The notes under the pieces are model-generated. The model was not told the origin of the DNA, searched no databases, and saw only the letters and a program-made list of their open reading frames with translations. Position numbers and translations under genes: made by a program. From contig NZ_FQZK01000002.1 in assembly GCF_900141985.1 (NCBI RefSeq), forward strand, positions 372,001 through 436,000: a stretch of DNA of 64,000 nt, given 5' to 3'. The stretch is from Nocardiopsis flavescens (GTDB lineage Bacteria > Actinomycetota > Actinomycetes > Streptosporangiales > Streptosporangiaceae). This document shows, piece by piece, positions 46,810-56,572 of the stretch (position 1 is the stretch's first letter; each line of letters begins with the position of its first letter).

Positions 46810-49800
46810 GTGTCGACACGAGCGACGAAAAACGGGGCCAGCGCGCAAAGCGAGGCAGCGCAGGCCGAACGAGCCGATGCCGCGCCCCAGCGCAGACCCG
46901 ATTGGTGGAGGCCACGTAACTGGCGGGTGCGTTCCCGCCTGGTGGCCCTCATCGTCATCCCCACCGCCGTGGCTCTCGCCCTCGGTGGTCTGCGGGTCTA
47001 TGAGGCCGCGGTCTCAACGGTCACCCACGCCCACATCGAGGACCGCGCCGAGGTCGGCGTCCTGATCGTGGAGCTGGCCAACCAGCTGGGCCGCGAGCGC
47101 AGCGCCAGCGCGGTCTACATCTCGGACGACCCCGACCCCGCGCGGCGGTCCGACGAGAAGCGGCAGGACCTGGAGGAGGAGCGCGCGGCCACCCGCGACC
47201 TCCAGCAGAGCCTCACGGTGCGGCTGGAGGACATCGGCGAGGTCGACGGCAGCCTCGCCAACAACCGCCTCAACAACATGCGGACCCAGCTCACCACGCT
47301 GGACTCGCTGCGCGACGAGGTCGACGACACCCGCATCACGGTGCTCCCCGTCGTCACCAAGTACCGCACCATCACCCGGTCCCTCACCGAGTTCAACCAG
47401 ACGATCGCGGACGAGACCGGCGACACCGACCTGCGTGAGAGCGTGCGCACGCTGACGGCCCTGTCCAACGCCCGCGACCAGCTGTCCTACGAGACCGCGC
47501 TGATGAGCCACTCGCTCTTCCGCAACTCGATGACCGGCGGCATCGCCGAGGCGATCGACTCCAGCCGCGCGCGCTACGACAACGAGATCTCCAACTTCAT
47601 CCAGGCGGCCTCGCCCTCCCAGCGCGACGTCTTCGACGAGAACTTCACCGGCCTCCAGGTCAGCCAGGTCTCGACGATGCGCATGCGCGTCATGTACCGC
47701 GCCGAGCGCGACGCGGCCCTGAGCGGCGTCACCTCCAACGACGGCCCCGCCGACTACATCGAGATCGCCGGGGTCGCGCTGAGCAAGCTCCAGGACGTCG
47801 AGGACGAGGTCGCCCGGGGCATCCAGAACGACGCCGCCGAGCTGCGCGGCGAGGCGCTCACCCGCGCCCTCATCGACCTCGTGGTCGTCGCCGGCGTGCT
47901 CCTGGCCGTCTTCATCCTCACCTCCCTGGTGGTCCGCTCCCTGGTGCGCCCGCTGCGCACCCTGGAGGACGGCGCCCGCCGGGTCGCCGAGCGCGACCTG
48001 CCGGACGCGATCAACCGGATGCAGGAGGCCGGGGCGGTCCCCGAGAACGTCAAGGTCACCCAGATCGAGGTCGACACCCACGACGAGATCGGCGAGGTGG
48101 CCCGCGCCTTCGACGACGTCCACCGCGTGGCCCTGACACTGGCCTCCGACGAGGCCGCCCTGCGCAGCAACGTCAACGCGATGTTCGTCAACCTCTCCCG
48201 CCGCAGCCAGACCCTGGTGGAACGGCAGCTGCGCCTCATCGACGGCCTGGAGCAGTCGGAGCAGGACTCCGACCGCCTGTCCGACCTCTTCCAGCTCGAC
48301 CACCTCGCGACGCGCATGCGCCGCAACAACGAGAACCTCCTGGTCCTCTCCGGGCAGGACAACACCCGCAAGTGGGCCCAGCCGGTCCCGCTGGTCGACG
48401 TGCTGCGCGGCGCGGTCTCCGAGGTCGAGCAGTACGAGCGCGTCAACGTCCGGGCCCCCTCCCACATCTCGGTGCTGGGCCGCCCGGTCAACGACGTCAT
48501 CCACCTCGTCGCCGAGCTGGTGGAGAACGCCACCTCGTTCTCCCCGCACGACACCGAGGTCCTGGTCAGCGCCAAGAACCTCGACAGCGGCGCCGTGCAG
48601 GTCGACGTCACCGACAGCGGCATCGGCATGGCGGCCGAGGACCTGGCGGCGATCAACGCCCGCCTGGCCTCCCCGCCGGTCATCGACGTCGCGGTCTCGC
48701 GCCGCATGGGCCTGTTCGTGGTCTCGCGCCTGGCCCACCGCCACGGCATCCGCATGAACCTCAAGGAGGCGCACGGCGGCGGCACCACCGCGGTCGTCGT
48801 CCTCCCGCCGGACCTGCTCATCACCCCGGTCGAGGGCCAGCACGCCCTGGGCGGCGCCGACAGCCGCCTGGAGCTCTCCTCCGGCACGCCGAACACCTAC
48901 GCCGACGCCGAGGCGGCCTTCGCCTCCGGCCCGGCCGCGCCCGAGCCGACCGACGCCTGGCAGGGCCAGGACGGCCCGGCCGACCTCGGCGCCGGCCTGC
49001 CCAAGCGCCAGCCCGGGATCTCCTCCTCGCGCCCCGACGAGCACCCGCCCAGCGGCCAGGACCTGTGGAACAGCGGCGGCAACGCCGACCCCGCCGAGTC
49101 CGACTCCGTGTGGGGCACCGCCTCCGGCTCCGGCGCGCTGCCCGGCGAGACCGGCTCCCACCGCCGGGTCGTGGACCCGTACGAGTCCCGGGAGGAGGCC
49201 GCCCCGGCGCCCGAGAGCACCGGCCACAGCCTCTTCGACCCGGCCCCGCGCGAGGAGAGCGGCGGATCGCTCTTCGAGCGCCCCGTGGACCGCGCCACGG
49301 ACACCGGCTCCTTCAGCCGGCCCGTGGACGGCGGCGCCTTCGACCGCCCGGTGGAGACCGGGTCGTTCGACCGGCCCTCCGAGGGCAGCCTGTTCGACCG
49401 GCCCGCGGACACCGGCGCGTTCCGCCGCCCGTCCGACACCGGCGCGTTCCGGCGCCCCGAGCCCGAGAGCTACGACGCCTTCGGCGGCGGGCGCTCCGAG
49501 CGCCCCGCGTCCGACGCGTTCACCGGCTCCCGGGGCGAGGCCGGCGACCGCCGCGACGTCCGCCGCGAGGAGCCCGACACCGAGACGTTCCCGGCGGTCT
49601 CCGCCTCGTCGGCCGCCCCGGCGGCCCCCGCGTCCCCGTCCTCCGCGGACTGGAGCGGCGGCCAGCGGCCCCCGGCGGCCAACGACACCGGCTCCTGGCG
49701 CGCGGGCAACGGCGCCGGGGAGGGCCGGGAGGGCTACGGCTCCACGGCCTACCTGTCCCGCCGCTACGGCGCGGCCCAGGGCCCGGCCGGGAACACGGTC

Positions 49801-50313
49801 GTCCCGCCGTCCCCGGGCGGCGAGGAGAACGACTCGCTGCCGATCTTCGACGCCATCGAGTCCAACTGGTTCCGCCGCCGCTCCGGCGGGCCCACGGTCG
49901 ACACCACCGAGACCGGCCCCATGCGCCAGGTCCCGGAGGCGCCCGCCGCCCCGGCGGCCCAGGCGGCTCCCGCGGCCCCGGCCGCGCCGGCCGCCCCCGC
50001 GGCCCCGGAGCGCCGGCCCGCGCGCGAGCCCGAGCCGGAGACCCGCTCCGAGCAGGAGTGGAACTCCGCCGCGGACCGCGGCTGGAAGGCCGCGCGGTCG
50101 GCCGCCGAGCCGATCGCGGGAGGGCTGACCACCTCGGGGTTGCCAAAACGGGTTCCCAAGGCAAACCTTGTCCCTGGGACGGCACCCAAGCCGGAGAACT
50201 TCAAGCAGATGCCGACCCGCAGCGCGGATCGCGTCCGTAACCGGTTCTCGGGGTTCCAGAAGGGCGTCCGCGACGGCCGCAACCGCCTGGGCGACGGGCA
50301 GTCGGAGGGGTGA
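46810..50313 (+). CDS. cvnA: Conservon sensor histidine kinase (CvnA-type)
   Basis: The protein has 1167 residues. Two membrane helices (about 43-62 and 353-376) flank an extracellular NIT-like sensing domain. A HAMP region (about 377-445) and a non-orthodox kinase with an HATPase domain (AELVENATSFSPHD, TDSGIGM) extend to about residue 690. The C-terminal 470 residues are low-complexity and include tandem GSFxRP repeats near 817-887 and an Ala/Pro-rich run near 1040-1070. Conservons pair such a kinase with a Roadblock protein, a DUF742 protein and a GTPase. The GTG start is tentative. Confidence 0.92.
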   Translation: MSTRATKNGASAQSEAAQAERADAAPQRRPDWWRPRNWRVRSRLVALIVIPTAVALALGGLRVYEAAVSTVTHAHIEDRAEVGVLIVELANQLGRERSASAVYISDDPDPARRSDEKRQDLEEERAATRDLQQSLTVRLEDIGEVDGSLANNRLNNMRTQLTTLDSLRDEVDDTRITVLPVVTKYRTITRSLTEFNQTIADETGDTDLRESVRTLTALSNARDQLSYETALMSHSLFRNSMTGGIAEAIDSSRARYDNEISNFIQAASPSQRDVFDENFTGLQVSQVSTMRMRVMYRAERDAALSGVTSNDGPADYIEIAGVALSKLQDVEDEVARGIQNDAAELRGEALTRALIDLVVVAGVLLAVFILTSLVVRSLVRPLRTLEDGARRVAERDLPDAINRMQEAGAVPENVKVTQIEVDTHDEIGEVARAFDDVHRVALTLASDEAALRSNVNAMFVNLSRRSQTLVERQLRLIDGLEQSEQDSDRLSDLFQLDHLATRMRRNNENLLVLSGQDNTRKWAQPVPLVDVLRGAVSEVEQYERVNVRAPSHISVLGRPVNDVIHLVAELVENATSFSPHDTEVLVSAKNLDSGAVQVDVTDSGIGMAAEDLAAINARLASPPVIDVAVSRRMGLFVVSRLAHRHGIRMNLKEAHGGGTTAVVVLPPDLLITPVEGQHALGGADSRLELSSGTPNTYADAEAAFASGPAAPEPTDAWQGQDGPADLGAGLPKRQPGISSSRPDEHPPSGQDLWNSGGNADPAESDSVWGTASGSGALPGETGSHRRVVDPYESREEAAPAPESTGHSLFDPAPREESGGSLFERPVDRATDTGSFSRPVDGGAFDRPVETGSFDRPSEGSLFDRPADTGAFRRPSDTGAFRRPEPESYDAFGGGRSERPASDAFTGSRGEAGDRRDVRREEPDTETFPAVSASSAAPAAPASPSSADWSGGQRPPAANDTGSWRAGNGAGEGREGYGSTAYLSRRYGAAQGPAGNTVVPPSPGGEENDSLPIFDAIESNWFRRRSGGPTVDTTETGPMRQVPEAPAAPAAQAAPAAPAAPAAPAAPERRPAREPEPETRSEQEWNSAADRGWKAARSAAEPIAGGLTTSGLPKRVPKANLVPGTAPKPENFKQMPTRSADRVRNRFSGFQKGVRDGRNRLGDGQSEG

Positions 50314-50542
50314 CCGGAGTGGACGACGGCGGGACGGGGTCCCCCTTATTCGGGGAAGCCGAATGCAATAACATCTACCGAGCTTCTCGGACGCGCACCC
50401 GTCGCTCTCAGAGAATCGAACACCAGGCTCCCGACCACCCCCACGGGAGGGTCCGGGCAGTTGCAGAGGCAGTGCTGTCACATGCCGCGCCGGCGGTAGC
50501 AGTGCCGAAGAGACCAGCCGGCGAAATTGGACAGGAGATCAG

Positions 50543-50944
50543 ATGAGTCGACAGGTGAATGAACTCAACTGGTTGATCACTGACTTTGCCGACCGGGTAC
50601 CCGATGTCGCCCACGCGATCGTCGTCTCGTCCGACGGTCTGCCGCTGGCGTCGTCCGCGGGTTTCCCGGCCGACCGGGCCGACCAGCTGGCGGCGATCGC
50701 CTCCGGCCTGTCCAGCCTGACCCAGGGCGCGGCCCGGGTGTTCGAGGGTGGAGCGGTCGCCCAGACCGTCGTGGAGATGGAGCGGGGGCTGATGCTCATC
50801 ATGGCCATCAGCGACGGCTCCTGCCTCGCGGTCCTGGCCTCCGCGGAGAGCGACCTCGGTCTGGTCGCGTACGAGATGACCCTGCTCGTCGAGCGGGCGG
50901 GGCGGGCGCTGACACCAGCGGCGCGCACCTCGGGAATCCACTGA
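50543..50944 (+). CDS. cvnB: Roadblock/LC7 protein of conservon (CvnB-type)
   Basis: The 133-residue Roadblock/LC7 domain protein opens with LNWLITDFADRVPDVAHAIVVSSDGLPLA. In characterised conservons it links the kinase and the GTPase at the membrane. It starts 229 bp after cvnA, an unusually wide gap for this operon. Confidence 0.93.
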   Translation: MSRQVNELNWLITDFADRVPDVAHAIVVSSDGLPLASSAGFPADRADQLAAIASGLSSLTQGAARVFEGGAVAQTVVEMERGLMLIMAISDGSCLAVLASAESDLGLVAYEMTLLVERAGRALTPAARTSGIH

Positions 50945-50967
50945 TCCACCACCGACAGGAGGAAGTG

Positions 50968-51459
50968 GTGGCACCTCACAGTAGAGATGCCGGGAGCGCC
51001 TCGTGGTTCGGACAACAGCCGGGCGGTCCCCCCACAGGGGGGATCCCGGCCGTTCCGGGCGGCGGAGATGTTCCCCGACCTATCCAACAACCGTACGATC
51101 AACGATCCGCCGCGGGAAGCGCGCCCAGTTCTCTGGTCCGCCCCTACGCGGTGACCAAGGGCCGTACCAAGCCGAAGTCGCAGCTTCCCCTCGAAGCTCT
51201 GATCTCGACGACGACGACGGCCCGCAACGAGTCAGGCACGCTGACGCCCGAATGGCAGGCGATCAGCGACCTGTGCCGGGAGTGGCGTTCCGTGGCGGAG
51301 ATCTCCGCGCTTCTACGGATGCCCCTCGGAGTGGCGCGGGTGCTTGTGGCGGACATGTCCGAGCAGGGACTGGTCCAGATCAGGTCTTCGCTCAACAACG
51401 ACGCCCGCCCGAACACCAACCTGCTTGAAAGGGTGCTCAGTGGACTTCGCAAGCTCTAG
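50968..51459 (+). CDS. cvnC: DUF742 protein of conservon (CvnC-type)
   Basis: The protein has 163 residues. The C-terminal DUF742 domain (SLVRPYAVTKGRT to ERVLSGLRKL) has a winged-helix-like motif, and the first 50 residues are Gly/Pro-rich. It pairs with CvnB and CvnD in the signalling complex. AGGAGG lies just before the GTG at 50968. The GTPase gene overlaps its end. Confidence 0.92.
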   Translation: MAPHSRDAGSASWFGQQPGGPPTGGIPAVPGGGDVPRPIQQPYDQRSAAGSAPSSLVRPYAVTKGRTKPKSQLPLEALISTTTTARNESGTLTPEWQAISDLCREWRSVAEISALLRMPLGVARVLVADMSEQGLVQIRSSLNNDARPNTNLLERVLSGLRKL

Positions 51460-52087
51460 CCCGGCCGAGGAAGGCGGTGCTGGGGGGAACGCGATGACGT
51501 CGGTCAAGATCGTCGTCGCCGGGGGCTTCGGTGTCGGGAAGACGACATTCGTGGGCTCCGTCTCCGAAATCGTGCCGCTGACCACCGAAGCGGTCATGAC
51601 CAGCGCCAGCGTCGGGGTCGACGACCTCGCAAAGACGCCGGACAAGCAGACCACGACCGTCGCCATGGACTTCGGCCGTGTCTCGCTCGACTCGGACCTG
51701 ATCCTGTACCTGTTCGGCACGCCCGGACAGCACCGGTTCTGGTTCATGTGGGACGACCTGGTCAAGGGCGCCATCGGCGCCGTGGTCCTGGTGGACACCC
51801 GCCGCCTCGCGGACTGCTTCCCCGCGATCGACTACTTCGAAGAGGCGCGACTGCCCTTCATCGTGGCGATCAACGGGTTCGACGGGTACTACCCCCACGC
51901 CGCGGACGAGGTCCGGGACGCGCTCACGCTCAGCCCGGAGATCCCGATCGTCCAGGTGGACGCCCGCGACAGGGCCTCCACCAAGTCGACGCTCATCACC
52001 CTCGTCGAGCACGCCATCACGGTGGGGGACCCCGAGGGCGCCGCAGGACAGCCCACCTCCACCGGCGGCCAGAACTCCTGGCGCTAG
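51440..52087 (+). CDS. cvnD: Conservon small GTPase (CvnD-type)
   Basis: The protein has 215 residues. Its G1 is GGFGVGKTTF, and its G3 is GTPGQ where many GTPases have DTAGQ. Its G4 is NGFD instead of NKxD, a variant seen in bacterial Ras-like GTPases of this class. The start GTG overlaps the last codons of cvnC, so translation is coupled. A strong terminator follows. No P450 gene, which ends some conservons, is present. Confidence 0.94.
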   Translation: MDFASSSPAEEGGAGGNAMTSVKIVVAGGFGVGKTTFVGSVSEIVPLTTEAVMTSASVGVDDLAKTPDKQTTTVAMDFGRVSLDSDLILYLFGTPGQHRFWFMWDDLVKGAIGAVVLVDTRRLADCFPAIDYFEEARLPFIVAINGFDGYYPHAADEVRDALTLSPEIPIVQVDARDRASTKSTLITLVEHAITVGDPEGAAGQPTSTGGQNSWR

Positions 52088-52125
52088 CGGAGGCCGACTC
52101 GGGCCGGGGTCCCGCACAGTGCACG

Positions 52126-52154
52126 GCCCGGTTCCCGTCATACGGGAACCGGGC
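52126..52154 (+). terminator. Terminator of the conservon
   Basis: A 12-bp perfect stem GCCCGGTTCCCG with a 5-nt loop and a TTCC tail lies 38 bp after cvnD and 28 bp before the next start. Confidence 0.8.
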
Positions 52155-52181
52155 TTCCGTGCTGCCTGGCATCATGGCCGG

Positions 52182-53873
52182 ATGAGTTCTTCCTCCCACC
52201 CCGAGCCGAACGAGATGACCGGCCGTTTCCGCGGGGTCGCCGAGCGCGTGCTCGACGCCCTCCTCGACGAGGACCCGGAGTGGGCCCTGGACCTGGGCGA
52301 TCCGCGCGGAGCGGACCGCCTCACCGACCGCTCGGAGGAGGCCGACGCGCGCCGCGCCCGCCTGCTCACCGACGCCCTGGGCTCGCTCGACGACATCGAC
52401 GACGAACTGCTGCCCCCGGGCGACCGGGTGGACCTGGAGGTCCTGCGCGCCCGGGTCGGCTCCGAGCTGTGGCACACCGCCGAGCTGCGCCCCCTCTCCC
52501 ACGACCCCCTGGAGTACTCCCCGGGCGACGCCGTGTACCCGCTGGTGGAGCACGACCTGCTCCCCGTCCCCGACCGGCTGGCCGCGCTGGCCGCCCGCTG
52601 CTCCGCCCTGCCCGGGTACCTGGCGGTGGCCCGCGAGCGGCTCGGGTCGGGCCCCGGCATGTCCCGGGTGCACGTGGAGACCGCCCTGGCCCGGCTGGAG
52701 GGCGCCCGCACCCTGCTCTCCGACGACGTGCCCGCCCTGGCCGCCCGGGACCCCGAGGCGGCCCCGGCCGACCTGGAGAACGCCCTGGAGGCCGCCCTGT
52801 CGGCCGTGGAGGAGTACGGGGAGTGGCTCGGCGGCCGGCTGGAGGGCGCCACCGCCGACCCGCGCCTGGGCGAGCGGGTCTTCGCCGCGCGCCTGTGGTA
52901 CACCCTCGACTCCGAGCTGTCCCCCGAGGCGCTGCTGGTGCGCGCCGAGAGCGACCTCATCGCCACCGAGGAGGCCCTGGCCGAGGAGTCCGCCGCCTAC
53001 CTCGGCCGCCCGGCGGCCCCCGGACTCGCCGCCCAGGCGCTGGCGCGCGTGGCCGAGGAGAACGCCACCGGCCCCGACACCGTGCGGCCCCTGTGCGAGG
53101 AGGCGCTGGCGCACCTGGACCGCCGGGTCCGCGAACTCGACCTGGTCACCGTGTACGACGACCCGGTCCGGGTCATCCCCATGCCGGAGTCGCGGCGCGG
53201 GATCGCCGTCGCCTACTGCGAGCCGCCCGGCCCGCTCGACCCCCGAGCGGAGCACGGCCCCACCCTCGTCGCGGTGTCCCCGCCGCCGGAGCAGTGGCCC
53301 GCGGAGCGCAGGCGGTCGTTCTTCCGCGAGTACAACGCCGGGATGCTGCGCGACCTCATGGTCCACGAGGCCGTGCCCGGCCACGCCCTCCAGCTCGCCC
53401 ACGCCGCCCGCCACCGGGGCGGCACCCGGGTGGGCCGGGTGCTGTGGAGCGGCCCCTTCGTCGAGGGCTGGGCGGTCTACGCCGAGGAGCTGCTGGCCCG
53501 CCGCGGCTGGTCCGAGGACCCCGGCGACAACGCGGTGCTGCGGCTGGTGCGGCTCAAGATGCGGCTGCGGATGATCCTCAACGCCATCCTGGACGTGCGC
53601 CTGCACACCGGCGACCTCACCGAGGCCGAGGCGATGGCGCTGCTCGTCGGGCGCGGTCACCAGGAGGAGGGCGAGGCCGCCGGGAAGTGGCGCCGGGCCC
53701 TGCTCACCAGCGCCCAGCTGTCCACCTACTACGTGGGGAGCGCCGAGGTCTCCGACATCGCCCGCGACCTGGCCGCCGCCCGCCCGGGCCTGTCCGAGCG
53801 CGAGCGCCACGACGCGATGCTGGCGCACGGCTCCCCGCCGCCCCGCCACCTGCGCACCCTGCTCGGCCTCTGA
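52182..53873 (+). CDS. DUF885-family metalloprotein
   Basis: The 563-residue, mostly helical protein has the family HExxPGH motif (HEAVPGH, about residue 395) and an EGWAVYAEEL helix that supplies the third metal ligand. It is likely a soluble zinc peptidase; actual substrates are unknown for the family. It lacks a signal peptide. It is transcribed after the conservon terminator from its own promoter and precedes the HIT gene. Confidence 0.88.
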   Translation: MSSSSHPEPNEMTGRFRGVAERVLDALLDEDPEWALDLGDPRGADRLTDRSEEADARRARLLTDALGSLDDIDDELLPPGDRVDLEVLRARVGSELWHTAELRPLSHDPLEYSPGDAVYPLVEHDLLPVPDRLAALAARCSALPGYLAVARERLGSGPGMSRVHVETALARLEGARTLLSDDVPALAARDPEAAPADLENALEAALSAVEEYGEWLGGRLEGATADPRLGERVFAARLWYTLDSELSPEALLVRAESDLIATEEALAEESAAYLGRPAAPGLAAQALARVAEENATGPDTVRPLCEEALAHLDRRVRELDLVTVYDDPVRVIPMPESRRGIAVAYCEPPGPLDPRAEHGPTLVAVSPPPEQWPAERRRSFFREYNAGMLRDLMVHEAVPGHALQLAHAARHRGGTRVGRVLWSGPFVEGWAVYAEELLARRGWSEDPGDNAVLRLVRLKMRLRMILNAILDVRLHTGDLTEAEAMALLVGRGHQEEGEAAGKWRRALLTSAQLSTYYVGSAEVSDIARDLAAARPGLSERERHDAMLAHGSPPPRHLRTLLGL

Positions 53874-53988
53874 AGGGCCGCTCCCGCCCGCGGCCCGCCG
53901 CGCCCCGGGGGCGGACCTGGGCGGCGGGGCCGCCCGGCGCTCCTATGCTGGAGCCGCGACAGGGCACGACGGAGCGGAGAGGGCGGCG

Positions 53989-54558
53989 ATGACGCAGGCC
54001 GGCGGAGACGAGGAGCGGGGCGGCGCCCCCGGTGCGGGCACCGGGGAGCCCGACGGCTGGGACAGGCTGTGGACCCCGCACCGGATGGCCTACATCCAGG
54101 GCGAGAACAAGCCCACCGGCTCGCGCCCCGAGGACGGCTGCCCCTTCTGCCGCGCCCCCGGCCTGGACGACGCGCAAGGCCTGGTCGTGCACCGCGGCGA
54201 GACCGCCTACGCGGTCCTCAACCTGTACCCCTACAACTCCGGGCACCTGCTGGTGTGCCCCTACCGCCACGTGTCGGAGTACACCGCCCTCAACCTGCGC
54301 GAGACCGCGGAGGTCGCCGCCCTCACCCAGGCGGGCATCCGGGCGCTCACCGCCGCCTCCCGCCCCCAGGCGTTCAACGTGGGCATGAACCTGGGCGCCG
54401 CCGCCGGGGCGGGCATCGCCGCCCACCTGCACCAGCACATCGTCCCCCGCTGGGGCGGCGACACCAACTTCATGCCGGTCATCGGGCACACGAAGGTGCT
54501 CCCCGAGATGCTGGAGCAGACCCGGGACGCGCTCGCCCGGCACTGGCCCGCCGACTGA
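53989..54558 (+). CDS. HIT-family diadenosine/AMP phosphohydrolase-like protein
   Basis: The 189-residue protein has the HIT motif HLHQH (146-150) preceded by the Gly-rich GAAAGAGIAA loop. A CPFC pair near residue 49 indicates a zinc site, as in Rv2613c-type Ap4A phosphorylases. It sits at the start of a block that matches the M. tuberculosis Rv2613c-Rv2603c order. It could salvage dinucleotide polyphosphates. Confidence 0.9.
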   Translation: MTQAGGDEERGGAPGAGTGEPDGWDRLWTPHRMAYIQGENKPTGSRPEDGCPFCRAPGLDDAQGLVVHRGETAYAVLNLYPYNSGHLLVCPYRHVSEYTALNLRETAEVAALTQAGIRALTAASRPQAFNVGMNLGAAAGAGIAAHLHQHIVPRWGGDTNFMPVIGHTKVLPEMLEQTRDALARHWPAD

Positions 54559-54853
54559 CCGGCGGCCCGCCGGGCGGGTCCGGCCCCGGGCGGGAACCCC
54601 GGCCGGCCCCCGAGCGTTCGACCCTTGCGGCACCGCGCGGACGGCGGCGGATCGCCGCACCCGACTGTTAGGATCAAGGCCGTGGCGCGCCCCGTGCGCG
54701 CACGCGCGGTACCTCCCAGAACCCCAGACATCCGGGCCGGTGCCGACCCGGCTGGCGCCGATCGCGCACGGACCGCGGGCCCGTCGGCCGGCGGGGCGGT
54801 CGCGTGCGCCAGGAAATCCCGCGGCGTCCGCCGGGGGAGGTGCACTAGACGAC

Positions 54854-55570
54854 ATGCTGAGAATCCTTCGCCCCTTGGTCTCCAGGATCACCGCTCCGCT
54901 CGGCCGCAGCCTGGCCCGGATCGGCCTGACACCCAACATCGTCACCCTCATCGGCGCCGTCGGCGTCGTGGCCGGTGCCCTCTACTTCTATCCGCGCGGC
55001 GAGCTGTACGCGGGCTCCGTCGTCATCACGGTCTTCGTGCTCTTCGACATGCTCGACGGCGCCGTCGCCCGGGCCCAGGGAGCCGAGACCGCCTTCGGGG
55101 CCTTCCTCGACTCCACCCTCGACCGCATCGCGGACGCGGCCATCCTGGCGGGCCTGCTGTGGTGGTTCATCGACGGCGGCGACGACCCGCTGCTCGCCGG
55201 GCTCACCCTGTTCTGCCTCATCAGCGGGTTCATGGTGTCCTACATCAAGGCCCGCGCCGAGGGGCTCGGGGTCAACTGCGACGTCGGCGTGGCCGAGCGC
55301 ACCGAACGCCTCATCGTCATCCTGGTGTCGGTGGCCCTCGGCGAGTTCGGCGTCCCCTACGTCCTGGCCGGCGGCCTGTGGGTGCTGGCGGGGATGAGCC
55401 TGATCACCATCCTCCAACGCCTGCTGGAGACCCGTGCCCGGCTCAACGAGGCCGACTACGCTCAGAAGCGGGAGCAGGGCCGGGAGCCGGCCGGGGACGG
55501 GGACCCCGGACAGGGGTACTCCGACGACCCCGGCGGCAGCGCCGAACCCGCCCCCGGCAACCAGCGCTAG
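54854..55570 (+). CDS. pgsA: Phosphatidylinositol phosphate synthase (CDP-alcohol phosphatidyltransferase)
   Basis: The 238-residue membrane enzyme is expected to join CDP-diacylglycerol to inositol phosphate. The CDP-OH-P motif is complete: D65-x2-D68-G69-x2-A72-R73-x8-G82-x3-D86-x3-D90. About six membrane helices follow the amphipathic N-terminus. It is next to patA- and pimA-like genes, as in mycobacteria, so it feeds PIM synthesis. The symbol follows mycobacterial usage. A GGGGGAGG lies 14 nt before the ATG. Confidence 0.92.
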   Translation: MLRILRPLVSRITAPLGRSLARIGLTPNIVTLIGAVGVVAGALYFYPRGELYAGSVVITVFVLFDMLDGAVARAQGAETAFGAFLDSTLDRIADAAILAGLLWWFIDGGDDPLLAGLTLFCLISGFMVSYIKARAEGLGVNCDVGVAERTERLIVILVSVALGEFGVPYVLAGGLWVLAGMSLITILQRLLETRARLNEADYAQKREQGREPAGDGDPGQGYSDDPGGSAEPAPGNQR

Positions 55571-55594
55571 ACATCCGGAAGAAGAGGGCACGAC

Positions 55595-56569
55595 GTGGAC
55601 GAACGGGTGGCCGCGGCGGCCTACGCGGCGGCATGGGCGGCCGTGGGCCGCGCCCCCGAGGGCGCGGGGCGGGCGGTCTTCCGCCGGCTCGCCGACCGCT
55701 CCTGGCGGACCCGCGACGAGGGCACCCGCGGCCTGGAGCGCAACCTGCGGCGCCTGGTCGGCCCGCAGGCCACCGACGCCCAGCTGCGCGCTTTGTCCCG
55801 CGCCGGGATGCGCTCCTACATGCGCTACTTCTACGAGATGTTCCGGCTGTCGGCCATGCCGCCCGAGCGCATCCTGGGCGACACCCGCGCGAGCGGCACC
55901 GAGACCCTGGAGAAGGCCATCGCCGACGGGCGCGGGGCCGTCGTGGCCCTGCCCCACATGGGCAACTGGGACCACGCCGGGGCGTGGATCACCCTGCGCG
56001 GCATCCCCCTCACCACCGTCGCCCAGCGGGTGCGCCCGGAGAGCCTGTACCGGCGCTTCACCGCCCACCGCGAGTCCCTGGGCATGGAGGTGCTGCCGCT
56101 GACCGGGGGGTCGGCCAACACCGTCGCCGCCCTGGCCCGCCGCCTGCGCGGCGGAGGGCTGGTGTGCCTGCTCGCCGACCGCGACATCAACGGCACCGGG
56201 GTGGAGGTCGAGCTGTTCGGGGAGACCGCCCGCGTCCCCACCGGGCCGGCCGCCCTGGCGATGAACACCGGCGCCGCCCTGCTGCCCGTCTCCCTCTGGT
56301 ACGACGGCCCCCGCTGGAACATCCGCATCCACGACGAGGTCCCCGTCGCCGACGGCGCCCGGCGCTCCGAGCGGATCCGGCGCACCACCCAGGACCTGGT
56401 CCGGGTCTTCGAGGGCGCCATCGCCGAGCACCCCGAGGACTGGCACATGCTCCAGCCGTTCTTCGAGCGCGACTTCGAGGAGGACCGCGCCCGCCGCGCC
56501 CGGCGCGAGACCGCCGCCGCCCTGGAGGCCCTCGGCACCGCGGACCGCGCCGGCGTGCGGGCCGGGTAG
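55595..56569 (+). CDS. Phosphatidylinositol mannoside acyltransferase (PatA-like)
   Basis: This 324-residue LPLAT-family protein has the H-x4-D catalytic pair H121 and D126 (HMGNWDHAG), matching PatA of mycobacteria. PatA acylates the mannose of PIM1/PIM2. The GTG start is 24 bp after pgsA, and pimA begins 3 bp after the stop. The basic C-terminal tail (EEDRARRARRE) could bind membrane. Confidence 0.93.
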   Translation: MDERVAAAAYAAAWAAVGRAPEGAGRAVFRRLADRSWRTRDEGTRGLERNLRRLVGPQATDAQLRALSRAGMRSYMRYFYEMFRLSAMPPERILGDTRASGTETLEKAIADGRGAVVALPHMGNWDHAGAWITLRGIPLTTVAQRVRPESLYRRFTAHRESLGMEVLPLTGGSANTVAALARRLRGGGLVCLLADRDINGTGVEVELFGETARVPTGPAALAMNTGAALLPVSLWYDGPRWNIRIHDEVPVADGARRSERIRRTTQDLVRVFEGAIAEHPEDWHMLQPFFERDFEEDRARRARRETAAALEALGTADRAGVRAG

Positions 56570-56572
56570 GAC

